DNA of 64,000 nt from positions 204,350 to 268,349 of the forward strand of contig CAWVQA010000102.1 of the NCBI GenBank assembly GCA_963932145.1, given 5' to 3'. Numbering within the stretch: position 1 is the first letter of the stretch; each line of letters starts with the position of its first letter. The notes under the pieces were generated by a model that searched no databases, was not told the DNA's origin, and saw only the letters and a program-made list of their open reading frames with translations. A program made the translations under genes and the position numbers. Of this stretch, positions 50,652-62,481 are shown piece after piece. This stretch comes from Acanthosepion lycidas (Eukaryota; Mollusca; Cephalopoda; Sepiida; Sepiidae).

Positions 50652-50858
50652 CATATCGATTTTCAATAATTTCATTGTTTTTCTAATGTTTTCAAAGTGT
50701 TATTGATATTTACAAACTAGCGTTAAAAAGTAGTCAAAACAGCTAGATTTTGCATGTAAATCGCTATGTAATTAAAAGTTGGGTAAAACATAAAATCTTA
50801 AATATAACTTAGTCAAAACTTCTGAAACTAGTTAAAATCAATAAGTTTTGATTGATTT
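50652..50858 (+). repeat. Hybrid monomer F/C
   Basis: The left part resembles F (GT at 46-47, A65, short block) but lacks the GG at 26-27. The right part is C (GTTGGG, ACTTAGTC, then a CATACCG start in the next monomer). The parallel copy at 52106 keeps ACTTAGTC but has GTTGTG, so the tract boundary differs between the two. Confidence 0.75.
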
Positions 50859-51066
50859 CATACCGATTTTCAATAATTTCATTGTTTTTCTAATGTTTTC
50901 AAAGAGTTATTGATATTTACAATCTAGCGTTGAAAAAGTAGTGAAAAAAGCTAGATTTTGCATGTAAATCGCTATGTAATTAAAAGTTGTGTAAAACATA
51001 AAATCTTAAATATAACTTTATCAAAACTTCTGAAACTAGTTAAAATCAATAAGTTTTGATTGATTT
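50859..51066 (+). repeat. Hybrid monomer C2/D'
   Basis: It begins as C2 (CATACCG, GA at 46-47, T65), then follows D' (long block, GTTGTG, ACTTTATC, CTTCTG), and is followed by I. In the 11-mer unit these are two separate monomers, so one was removed in register. The length is 208 bp because the long block was kept. Confidence 0.75.
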
Positions 51067-51482
51067 CTTATCGATTTTCAATAATTTCATTGGTTTTCTA
51101 ATGTTTTCAAAGAGTTATTGATATTTACAATCTAGCGTTGAAAAAGTAGTGAAAAAAGCTAGATTTTGCATGTAAATCGCTATGTAATTAAAAGTTGTGT
51201 AAAACATAAAATCTTAAATAAAAGTTTGTCAAAACTTCTGAAACTAGTTAAAATCAATAAGTTTTGATTGATTTCATATCGATTTTCAATAATTTCATTG
51301 TTTTTCTAATGTTTTCAAACAGTTATTGATATTTACAAACTAGCGTTGAAAAAGTAGTGAAAAAAGCAAGATTTTGCATGTAAATCGCTATGTAATTAAA
51401 AGTTGTGTAAAACATAAAATCTTAAATATAACTTTGTCAAAACTTCTGAAACTAGTTAAAATCAATAAGTTTTGATTGATTT

Positions 51483-52312
51483 CATATCGATTTTCAATAA
51501 TTTCATTGTTTTTCTAATGTTTTCAAAGAGTTATTGATATTTACAATCTAGCGTTAAAAAGTAGTCAAAACAGCTAGATTTTGCATGTAAATCGCTATGT
51601 AATTAAAAGTTGGGTAAAACATAAAATCTTAAATATAACTTCGTCAAAACTTCTGAAACTGGTTAAAATCAATATGTTTTGATTGATTTCATACCGATTT
51701 TCAATAATTTCATTGTTTTTCTAATGTTTTCAAAGTGTTATTGATATTTACAATCTAGCGTTGAAAAAGTAGTGAAAAAAGCTAGATTTTGCATGTAAAT
51801 CGCTATGTAATTAAAAGTTGTGTAAAACATAAAATCTTAAATAAAACTTTGTCAAAACTTATGAAACTAGTTAAAATCAATAAGTTTTGATTGATTTCAT
51901 ATCGATTTTCAATAATTTCATTGTTTTTCTAATGTTTTCAAAAAGTTATTGATATTTACAAACTAGCGTTGAAAAAGTAGTGAAAAAAGCTAGATTTTGC
52001 ATGTAAATCGCTATGTAATTAAAAGTTGTGTAAAACATAAAATCTTAAATATAACTTTGTCAAAACTTCTGAAACTAGTTAAAATCAATAAGTTTTGATT
52101 GATTTCATATCGATTTTCAATAATTTCATTGTTTTTCTAATGTTTTCAAAGTGTTATTGATATTTACAAACTAGCGTTAAAAAGTAGTCAAAACAGCTAG
52201 ATTTTGCATGTAAATCGCTATGTAATTAAAAGTTGTGTAAAACATAAAATCTTAAATATAACTTAGTCAAAACTTCTGAAACTAGTTAAAATCAATAAGT
52301 TTTGATTGATTT
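51483..52312 (+). repeat. 7-monomer unit, partial tandem copy 2 (four monomers)
   Basis: C-D-E-(F/C) repeats 50029-50858 with the ACTTCGTC and AATATGTTTTG marks. After 52313 the order changes to A-B, so this copy is incomplete. Confidence 0.8.
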
Positions 52313-55300
52313 CATATCGATTTTCAATAATTTCATTGTTTTTCTAATGTTTTCAAACAGTTATTGATATTTACAAACTAGCGTTGAAAAAGTAGTGAAA
52401 AAAGCTAGATTTTGCATGTAAATCGCTATGTAATTAAAAGTTGTGTAAAACATAAAATCTTAAATATAACTTTGTCAAAACTTCTGAAACTAGTTAAAAT
52501 CAATAAGTTTTGATTGATTTCATATCGATTTTCAATAATTTCATTGGTTTTCTAATGTTTTCAAACAGTTATTGATATTTACAAACTAGCGTTGAAAAAG
52601 TAGTGAAAAAAGCAAGATTTTGCATGTAAATCGCTATGTAATTAAAAGTTGTGTAAAACATAAAATCTTAAATATAACTTTGTCAAAACTTCTGAAACTA
52701 GTTAAAATCAATAAGTTTTGATTGATTTCATACCGATTTTCAATAATTTCATTGTTTTTCTAATGTTTTCAAAGAGTTATTGATATTTACAATCTAGCGT
52801 TAAAAAGTAGTCAAAACAGCTAGATTTTGCATGTAAATCGCTATGTAATTAAAAGTTGTGTATAACATAAAATCTTAAATATAACTTTGTCAAAACTTCT
52901 GAAACTAGTTAAAATCAATAAGTTTTGATTGATTTCATATCGATTTTCAATAATTTCATTGGTTTTCTAATGTTTTCAAAGTGTTATTGATATTTACAAA
53001 CTAGCGTTAAAAAGTAGTCAAAACAGCTAGATTTTGCATGTAAATCGCTATGTAATTAAAAGTTGTGTAAAACATAAAATCTTAAATATAACTTTGTCAA
53101 AACTTCTGAAACTAGTTAAAATCAATAAGTTTTGATTGATTTCATATCGATTTTCAATAATTTCATTGTTTTTCTAATGTTTTCAAAAAGTTATTGATAT
53201 TTACAAACTAACGTTGAAAAAGTAGTGAAAAAAGCTAGATTTTGCATGTAAATCGCTATGTAATTAAAAGTTGTGTAAAACATAAAATCTTAAATATAAC
53301 TTTGTCAAAACTTCTGAAACTAGTTAAAATCAATAAGTTTTGATTGATTTCATATCGATTTTCAATAATTTCATTGGTTTTCTAATGTTTTCAAACAGTT
53401 ATTGATATTTACAAACTAGCGTTGAAAAAGTAGTGAAAAAAGCAAGATTTTGCATGTAAATCGCTATGTAATTAAAAGTTGTGTAAAACATAAAATCTTA
53501 AATATAACTTTGTCAAAACTTCTGAAACTAGTTAAAATCAATAAGTTTTGATTGATTTCATATCGATTTTCAATAATTTCATTGTTTTTCTAATGTTTTC
53601 AAAGAGTTATTGATATTTACAATCTAGCGTTAAAAAGTAGTCAAAACAGCTAGATTTTGCATGTAAATCGCTATGTAATTAAATAGTTGGGTAAAACATA
53701 AAATCTTAAATATAACTTAGTCAAAACTTCTGAAACTAGTTAAAATCAATAAGTTTTGATTGATTTCATATCGATTTTCAATAATTTCATTGTTTTTCTA
53801 ATGTTTTCAAAGAGTTATTGATATTTACAATCTAGCGTTAAAAAGTAGTCAAAACAGCTAGATTTTGCATGTAAATCGCTATGTAATTAAAAGTTGGGTA
53901 AAACATAAAATCTTAAATATAACTTAGTCAAAACTTCTGAAACTAGTTAAAATCAATAAGTTTTGATTGATTTCATACCGATTTTCAATAATTTCATTGT
54001 TTTTATAATGTTTTCAAAGTGTTATTGATATTTACAATCTAGCGTTGAAAAAGTAGTGAAAAAAGCTAGATTTTGCATGTAAATCGCTATGTAATTAAAA
54101 GTTGTGTAAAACATAAAATCTTAAATATAACTTTGTCAAAACTTATGAAACTAGTTAAAATCAATAAGTTTTGATTGATTTCATATCGATTTTCAATAAT
54201 TTCATTGTTTTTCTAATGTTTTCAAACAGTTATTGATATTTACAAACTAGCGTTGAAAAAGTAGTGAAAAAAGCTAGATTTTGCATGTAAATCGCTATGT
54301 AATTAAAAGTTGTGTAAAACATAAAATCTTAAATATAACTTTGTCAAAACTTCTGAAACTAGTAAAAATCAATAAGTTTTGATTGATTTCATATCGATTT
54401 TCAATAATTTCATTGGTTTTCTAATGTTTTCAAACAGTTATTGATATTTACAAACTAGCGTTGAAAAAGTAGTGAAAAAAGCAAGATTTTGCATGTAAAT
54501 CGCTATGTAATTAAAAGTTGTGTAAAACATAAAATCTTAAATATAACTTTGTCAAAACTTCTGAAACTAGTTAAAATCAATAAGTTTTGATTGATTTCAT
54601 ACCGATTTTCAATAATTTCATTGTTTTTCTAATGTTTTCAAAGTGTTATTGATATTTACAATCTAGCGTTGAAAAAGTAGTGAAAAAAGCTAGATTTTGC
54701 ATGTAAATCGCTATGTAATTAAAAGTTGTGTAAAACATAAAATCTTAAATAAAAGTTTGTCAAAACTTATGAAACTAGTTTAAATCAATAAGTTTTGATT
54801 GATTTCATATCGATTTTCAATAATTTCATTGTTTTTCTAATGTTTTCAAAGTGTTATTGATATTTACAAACTAGCGTTAAAAAGTAGTCAAAACAGCTAG
54901 ATTTTGCATGTAAATCGCTATGTAATTAAAAGTTGTGTAAAACATAAAATCTTAAATATAACTTTGTCAAAACTTCTGAAACTAGTTAAAATCAAAAAGT
55001 TTTGATTGATTTCATATCGATTTTCAATAATTTCATTGTTTTTCTAATGTTTTCAAAGAGTTATTGATATTTACAATCTAGCGTTAAAAAGTAGTCAAAA
55101 CAGCTAGATTTTGCATGTAAATCGCTATGTAATTAAAAGTTGGGTAAAACATAAAATCTTAAAAATAACTTAGTCAAAACTTCTGAAACTGGTTAAAATC
55201 AATAAGTTTTGATTGATTTCATACCGATTTTCAATAATTTCATTGTTTTTCTAATGTTTTCAAAGTGTTATTGATATTTACAATCTAGCGTTGAAAAAGT

Positions 55301-56050
55301 AGTGAAAAAAGCTAGATTTTGCATGTAAATCGCTATGTAATTAAAAGTTGTGTAAAACATAAAATCTTAAATAAAACTTTGTCAAAACTTATGAAACTAG
55401 TTAAAATCAATAAGTTTTGATTGATTTCATATCGATTTTCAATAATTTCATTGTTTTTCTAATGTTTTCAAAAAGTTATTGATATTTACAAACTAGCGTT
55501 GAAAAAGTAGTGAAAAAAGCTAGATTTTGCATGTAAATCGCTATGTAATTAAAAGTTGTGTAAAACATAAAATCTTAAATATAACTTTGTCAAAACTTCT
55601 GAAACTAGTTAAAATCAATAAGTTTTGATTGATTTCATATCGATTTTCAATAATTTCATTGGTTTTCTAATGTTTTCAAAGTGTTATTGATATTTACAAA
55701 CTAGCGTTAAAAAGTAGTCAAAACAGCTAGATTTTGCATGTAAATCGCTATGTAATTAAAAGTTGTGTAAAACATAAAATCTTAAATATAACTTTGTCAA
55801 AACTTCTGAAACTAGTTAAAATCAATAAGTTTTGATTGATTTCATATCGATTTTCAATAATTTCATTGTTTTTCTAATGTTTTCAAAAAGTTATTGATAT
55901 TTACAAACTAACGTTGAAAAAGTAGTGAAAAAAGCTAGATTTTGCATGTAAATCGCTATGTAATTAAAAGTTGTGTAAAACATAAAATCTTAAATATAAC
56001 TTTGTCAAAACTTCTGAAACTAGTTAAAATCAATAAGTTTTGATTGATTT
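52313..56050 (+). repeat. Irregular 18-monomer stretch with scrambled class order
   Basis: The order by class is A-B-C'-F-E-B-C-C-D-A-B-D-F-C-D-E-F-E. No clear higher-order period is visible, although single classes are typical. Private marks include GTGTATAACAT near 52859, AATTAAATAGTTGGG near 53680, TTTTTATAATG near 54002, CTAGTTTAAATC near 54777 and CTTAAAAATAAC near 55159. E monomers at 53143 and 55843 have AACTAACG with the full TTTTGCATG. It separates the left-type and right-type higher-order domains. Confidence 0.7.
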
Positions 56051-58123
56051 CATATCGATTTTCAATAATTTCATTGTTTTTCTAATGTTTTCAAAGAGTT
56101 ATTGATATTTACAATCTAGCGTTAAAAAGTAGTCAAAACAGCTAGATTTTGCATGTAAATCGCTATGTAATTAAAAGTTGGGTAAAACATAAAATCTTAA
56201 ATATAACTTAGTCAAAACTTCTGAAACTAGTTAAAATCAATAAGTTTTGATTGATTTCATATCGATTTTCAATAATTTCATTGTTTTTCTAATGTTTTCA
56301 AAGAGTTATTGATATTTACAATCTAGCGTTAAAAAGTAGTCAAAACAGCTAGATTTTGCATGTAAATCGCTATGTAATTAAAAGTTGGGTAAAACATAAA
56401 ATCTTAAATATAACTTAGTCAAAACTTCTGAAACTGGTTAAAATCAATAAGTTTTGATTGATTTCATACCGATTTTCAATAATTTCATTGTTTTTCTAAT
56501 GTTTTCAAAGTGTTATTGATATTTACAATCTAGCGTTGAAAAAGTAGTGAAAAAAGCTAGATTTTGCATGTAAATCGCTATGTAATTAAAAGTTGTGTAA
56601 AACATAAAATCTTTATAACTTTATCAAAACTTCTGAAACTAGTTAAAATCAATAAGTTTTGATTGATTTCATATCGATTTTCAATAATTTCATTGGTTTT
56701 CTAATGTTTTCAAAGAGTTATTGATATTTACATTCTAGCGTTGAAAAAGTAGTGAAAAAAGCTAGATTTTGCATGTAAATCGCTATGTAATTAAAAGTTG
56801 TGTAAAACATAAAATCTTAAATAAAAGTTTGACAAAACTTCTGAAACTAGTTAAAATCAATAAGTTTTGATTGATTTCATATCGATTTTCAATAATTTCA
56901 TTGTTTATCTAATGTTTTCAAAAAGTTATTTATATTTACAAACTAGCGTTAAAAAGTAGTGAAAACAGCTAGATTTTGCATGTAAATCGCTATGTAATTA
57001 AAAGTTGTGTAAAACATAAAATCTTAAATATAACTTTGTCAAAACTTCTGAAACTAGTTAAAATCAATAAGTTTTGATTGATTTCATATCGATTTTCAAT
57101 AATTTCATTGTTTTTCTAATGTTTTCAAAGAGTTATTGATATTTACAATCTAGCGTTGAAAAAGTAGTGAAAAAAGCTAGATTTTGCATGTAACTCGCTA
57201 TGTAATTAAAAGTTGTGTAAAACATAAAATCTTAAATATAACTTTGTCAAAACTTCTGAAACTAGTTAAAATCAATAAGTTTTGATTGATTTCATATCGA
57301 TTTTCAATAATTTCATTGTTTTTCTAATGTTTTCAATCAGTTATTGATATTTACAAACTAGCGTTGAAAAAGTAGTGAAAAAAGCTAGATTTTGCATGTA
57401 AATCGCTATGTAATTAAAAGTTGTGTAAAACATAAAATCTTAAATATAACTTTGTCAAAACTTCTGAAACTAGTTAAAATCAATAAGTTTTGATTGATTT
57501 CATATCGATTTTCAATAATTTCATTGTTTTTCTAATGTTTTCAAAGTGTTATTGATATTTACAAACTAGCGTTAAAAAGTAGTCAAAACAGCTAGATTTT
57601 GCATGTAAATCGCTATGTAATTAAAAGTTGTGTAAAACATAAAATCTTAAATATAACTTTGTCAAAACTTCTGAAACTAGTTAAAATCAATAAGTTTTGA
57701 TTGATTTCATATCGATTTTCAATAATTTCATTGTTTTTCTAATGTTTTCAAACAGTTATTGATATTTACAAACTAGCGTTGAAAAAGTAGTGAAAAAAGC
57801 TATATTTTGCATGTAAATCGCTATGTTATTAAAAGTTGTGTAAAACATAAAATCTTAAATATAACTTTGTCAAAACTTCTGAAACTAGTTAAAATCAATA
57901 AGTTTTGATTGATTTCATATCGATTTTCAATAATTTCATTGTTTTTCTAATGTTTTCAAACAGTTATTGATATTTACACACTAGCGTTGAAAAAGTAGTG
58001 AAAAAAGCTAGATTTTGCATGTAAATCGCTATGTAATTAAAAGTTGTGTAAAACATAAAATCTTAAATATAACTTTGTCAAAACTTCTGAAACTAGTTAA
58101 AATCAATAAGTTTTGATTGATTT
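56051..58123 (+). repeat. 10-monomer unit, tandem copy 1
   Basis: The order is C-C2-D'-I-Y-J-A^-F-A-A. Rare marks: D' has a 3-base loss (AAATCTTTATAAC near 56610); I has ACATTCTAG and ends AAGTTTGAC; Y has GTTTATC; A^ has TTTCAATCAG; the next-to-last A has TATGTTATT and the last ACACACTAG. F here lacks the GG at 26-27. Private to this copy are TAACTCGC near 57192 and GCTATATTTTG near 57800. Confidence 0.85.
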
Positions 58124-60196
58124 CATATCGATTTTCAATAATTTCATTGTTTTTCTAATGTTTTCAAAGAGTTATTGATATTTACAATCTAGCGTTAAAA
58201 AGTAGTCAAAACAGCTAGATTTTGCATGTAAATCGCTATGTAATTAAAAGTTGGGTAAAACATAAAATCTTAAATATAACTTAGTCAAAACTTCTGAAAC
58301 TAGTTAAAATCAATAAGTTTTGATTGATTTCATACCGATTTTCAATAATTTCATTGTTTTTCTAATGTTTTCAAAGAGTTATTGATATTTACAATCTAGC
58401 GTTAAAAAGTAGTCAAAACAGCTAGATTTTGCATGTAAATCGCTATGTAATTAAAAGTTGGGTAAAACATAAAATCTTAAATATAACTTAGTCAAAACTT
58501 CTGAAACTGGTTAAAATCAATAAGTTTTGATTGATTTCATACCGATTTTCAATAATTTCATTGTTTTTCTAATGTTTTCAAAGTGTTATTGATATTTACA
58601 ATCTAGCGTTGAAAAAGTAGTGAAAAAAGCTAGATTTTGCATGTAAATCGCTATGTAATTAAAAGTTGTGTAAAACATAAAATCTTTATAACTTTATCAA
58701 AACTTCTGAAACTAGTTAAAATCAATAAGTTTTGATTGATTTCATATCGATTTTCAATAATTTCATTGGTTTTCTAATGTTTTCAAAGAGTTATTGATAT
58801 TTACATTCTAGCGTTGAAAAAGTAGTGAAAAAAGCTAGATTTTGCATGTAAATCGCTATGTAATTAAAAGTTGTGTAAAACATAAAATCTTAAATAAAAG
58901 TTTGACAAAACTTCTGAAACTAGTTAAAATCAATAAGTTTTGATTGATTTCATATCGATTTTCAATAATTTCATTGTTTATCTAATGTTTTCAAAAAGTT
59001 ATTTATATTTACAAACTAGCGTTAAAAAGTAGTGAAAACAGCTAGATTTTGCATGTAAATCGCTATGTAATTAAAAGTTGTGTAAAACATAAAATCTTAA
59101 ATATAACTTTGTCAAAACTTCTGAAACTAGTTAAAATCAATAAGTTTTGATTGATTTCATATCGATTTTCAATAATTTCATTGTTTTTCTAATGTTTTCA
59201 AAGAGTTATTGATATTTACAATCTAGCGTTGAAAAAGTAGTGAAAAAAGCTAGATTTTGCATGTAAATCGCTATGTAATTAAAAGTTGTGTAAAACATAA
59301 AATCTTAAATATAACTTTGTCAAAACTTCTGAAACTAGTTAAAATCAATAAGTTTTGATTGATTTCATATCGATTTTCAATAATTTCATTGTTTTTCTAA
59401 TGTTTTCAATCAGTTATTGATATTTACAAACTAGCGTTGAAAAAGTAGTGAAAAAAGCTAGATTTTGCATGTAAATCGCTATGTAATTAAAAGTTGTGTA
59501 AAACATAAAATCTTAAATATAACTTTGTCAAAACTTCTGAAACTAGTTAAAATCAATAAGTTTTGATTGATTTCATATCGATTTTCAATAATTTCATTGT
59601 TTTTCTAATGTTTTCAAAGTGTTATTGATATTTACAAACTAGCGTTAAAAAGTAGTCAAAACAGCTAGATTTTGCATGTAAATCGCTATGTAATTAAAAG
59701 TTGTGTAAAAAATAAAATCTTAAATATAACTTTGTCAAAACTTCTGAAACTAGTTAAAATCAATAAGTTTTGATTGATTTCATATCGATTTTCAATAATT
59801 TCATTGTTTTTCTAATGTTTTCAAACAGTTATTGATATTTACAATCTAGCGTTGAAAAAGTAGTGAAAAAAGCTAGATTTTGCATGTAAATCGCTATGTT
59901 ATTAAAAGTTGTGTAAAACATAAAATCTTAAATATAACTTTGTCAAAACTTCTGAAACTAGTTAAAATCAATAAGTTTTGATTGATTTCATATCGATTTT
60001 CAATAATTTCATTGTTTTTCTAATGTTTTCAAACAGTTATTGATATTTACACACTAGCGTTGAAAAAGTAGTGAAAAAAGCTAGATTTTGCATGTAAATC
60101 GCTATGTAATTAAAAGTTGTGTAAAACATAAAATCTTAAATATAACTTTGTCAAAACTTCTGAAACTAGTTAAAATCAATAAGTTTTGATTGATTT
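58124..60196 (+). repeat. 10-monomer unit, tandem copy 2
   Basis: This repeats 56051-58123 at a period of 2,073 bp with all the rare marks listed there. Differences seen are a normal TAAATCGC in J, GTAAAAAATAAAATC near 59706 and T65 in the first of the last two A monomers. Confidence 0.85.
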
Positions 60197-60403
60197 CATA
60201 TCGATTTTCAATAATTTCATTGTTTTTCTAATGTTTTCAAAGAGTTATTGATATTTACAATCTAGCGTTAAAAAGTAGTCAAAACAGCTAGATTTTGCAT
60301 GTAAATCGCTATGTAATTAAAAGTTGTGTAAAACATAAAATCTTAAATATAACTTTGTCAAAACTTCTGAAACTAGTTAAAATCAATAAGTTTTGATTGA
60401 TTT
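60197..60403 (+). repeat. C-like monomer lacking GGG and CTTAG marks
   Basis: GA at 46-47, T65 and the short block mark it as C, but it has GTTGTG and ACTTTGTC. It links the 10-mer and 5-mer domains and may be a C/A hybrid or a converted copy. Confidence 0.7.
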
Positions 60404-61442
60404 CATATCGATTTTCAATAATTTCATTGTTTTTCTAATGTTTTCAAAGATTTATTGATATTTACAATCTAGCGTTGAAAAAGTAGTGAAAAAAGCTAGA
60501 TTTTGCATGTAAATCGCTATGTAATTAAAAGTTGTGTAAAACATAAAATCTTAAATATAACTTTGTCAAAACTTCTGAAACTAGTTAAAATCAATAAGTT
60601 TTGATTGATTTCATATCGATTTTCAATAATTTCATTGTTTTTCTAATGTTTTCAATCAGTTATTGATATTTACAAACTAGCGTTGAAAAAGTAGTGAAAA
60701 AAGCTAGATTTTGCATGTAAATCGCTATGTAATTAAAAGTTGTGTAAAACATAAAATCTTAAATATAACTTTGTCAAAACTTCTGAAACTAGTTAAAATC
60801 AATAAGTTTTGATTGATTTCATATCGATTTTCAATAATTTCATTGTTTTTCTAATGTTTTCAAAGTGTTATTGATATTTACAAACTAGCGTTAAAAAGTA
60901 GTCAAAACAGCTAGATTTTGCATGTAAATCGCTATGTAATTAAAAGTTGTGTAAAACATAAAATCTTAAATATAACTTTGTCAAAACTTCTGAAACTAGT
61001 TAAAATCAATAAGTTTTGATTGATTTCATATCGATTTTCAATAATTTCATTGTTTTTCTAATGTTTTCAAACAGTTATTGATATTTACAATCTAGCGTTG
61101 AAAAAGTAGTGAAAAAAGCTAGATTTTGCATGTAAATCGCTATGTTATTAAAAGTTGTGTAAAACATAAAATCTTAAATATAACTTTGTCAAAACTTCTG
61201 AAACTAGTTAAAATCAATAAGTTTTGATTGATTTCATATCGATTTTCAATAATTTCATTGTTTTTCTAATGTTTTCAAACAGTTATTGATATTTACAAAC
61301 TAGCGTTGAAAAAGTAGTGAAAAAAGCTAGATTTTGCATGTAAATCGCTATGTAATTAAAAGTTGTGTAAAACATAAAATCTTAAATATAACTTTGTCAA
61401 AACTTCTGAAACTAGTTAAAATCAATAAGTTTTGATTGATTT
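60404..61442 (+). repeat. 5-monomer unit, tandem copy 1
   Basis: The order is J-A^-F-A-A, about 1,039 bp, starting at 60404. A^ has TTTCAATCAG, F lacks GG at 26-27, and the fourth monomer has T65 with TATGTTATT. The unit is the right half of the 10-mer, re-amplified by itself. J here has AAAGATTTATTG, a private change near 60450. Confidence 0.8.
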
Positions 61443-62481
61443 CATATCGATTTTCAATAATTTCATTGTTTTTCTAATGTTTTCAAACAGTTATTGATAT
61501 TTACAATCTAGCGTTGAAAAAGTAGTGAAAAAAGCTAGATTTTGCATGTAAATCGCTATGTAATTAAAAGTTGTGTAAAACATAAAATCTTAAATATAAC
61601 TTTGTCAAAACTTCTGAAACTAGTTAAAATCAATAAGTTTTGATTGATTTCATATCGATTTTCAATAATTTCATTGTTTTTCTAATGTTTCCAATCAGTT
61701 ATTGATATTTACAAACTAGCGTTGAAAAAGTAGTGAAAAAAGCTAGATTTTGCATGTAAATCGCTATGTAATTAAAAGTTGTGTAAAACATAAAATCTTA
61801 AATATAACTTTGTCAAAACTTCTGAAACTAGTTAAAATCAATAAGTTTTGATTGATTTCATATCGATTTTCAATAATTTCATTGTTTTTCTAATGTTTTC
61901 AAAGTGTTATTGATATTTACAAACTAGCGTTAAAAAGTAGTCAAAACAGCTAGATTTTGCATGTAAATCGCTATGTAATTAAAAGTTGTGTAAAACATAA
62001 AATCTTAAATATAACTTTGTCAAAACTTCTGAAACTAGTTAAAATCAATAAGTTTTGATTGATTTCATATCGATTTTCAATAATTTCATTGTTTTTCTAA
62101 TGTTTTCAAACAGTTATTGATATTTACAATCTAGCGTTGAAAAAGTAGTGAAAAAAGCTAGATTTTGCATGTAAATCGCTATGTTATTAAAAGTTGTGTA
62201 AAACATAAAATCTTAAATATAACTTTGTCAAAACTTCTGAAACTAGTTAAAATCAATAAGTTTTGATTGATTTCATATCGATTTTCAATAATTTCATTGT
62301 TTTTCTAATGTTTTCAAACAGTTATTGATATTTACAAACTAGCGTTGAAAAAGTAGTGAAAAAAGCTAGATTTTGCATGTAAATCGCTATGTAATTAAAA
62401 GTTGTGTAAAACATAAAATCTTAAATATAACTTTGTCAAAACTTCTGAAACTAGTTAAAATCAATAAGTTTTGATTGATTT
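61443..62481 (+). repeat. 5-monomer unit, tandem copy 2
   Basis: A-A^-F-A-A repeats the previous unit at 1,039 bp. The first monomer has CA rather than GA at 46-47 but keeps T65, and A^ reads TTTCCAATCAG. Otherwise the marks agree. Confidence 0.8.

Larger units (their letters stand above)
50029..51482 (+). repeat. 7-monomer unit, tandem copy 1
   Basis: The order is C-D-E-(F/C)-(C2/D')-I-B'. C has ACTTCGTC and AATATGTTTTG near 50186-50226, and both marks recur 1,454 bp later. The unit contains two hybrid monomers, at 50652 and 50859, and looks like the 11-mer to its left shortened by in-register exchanges. Confidence 0.8.
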
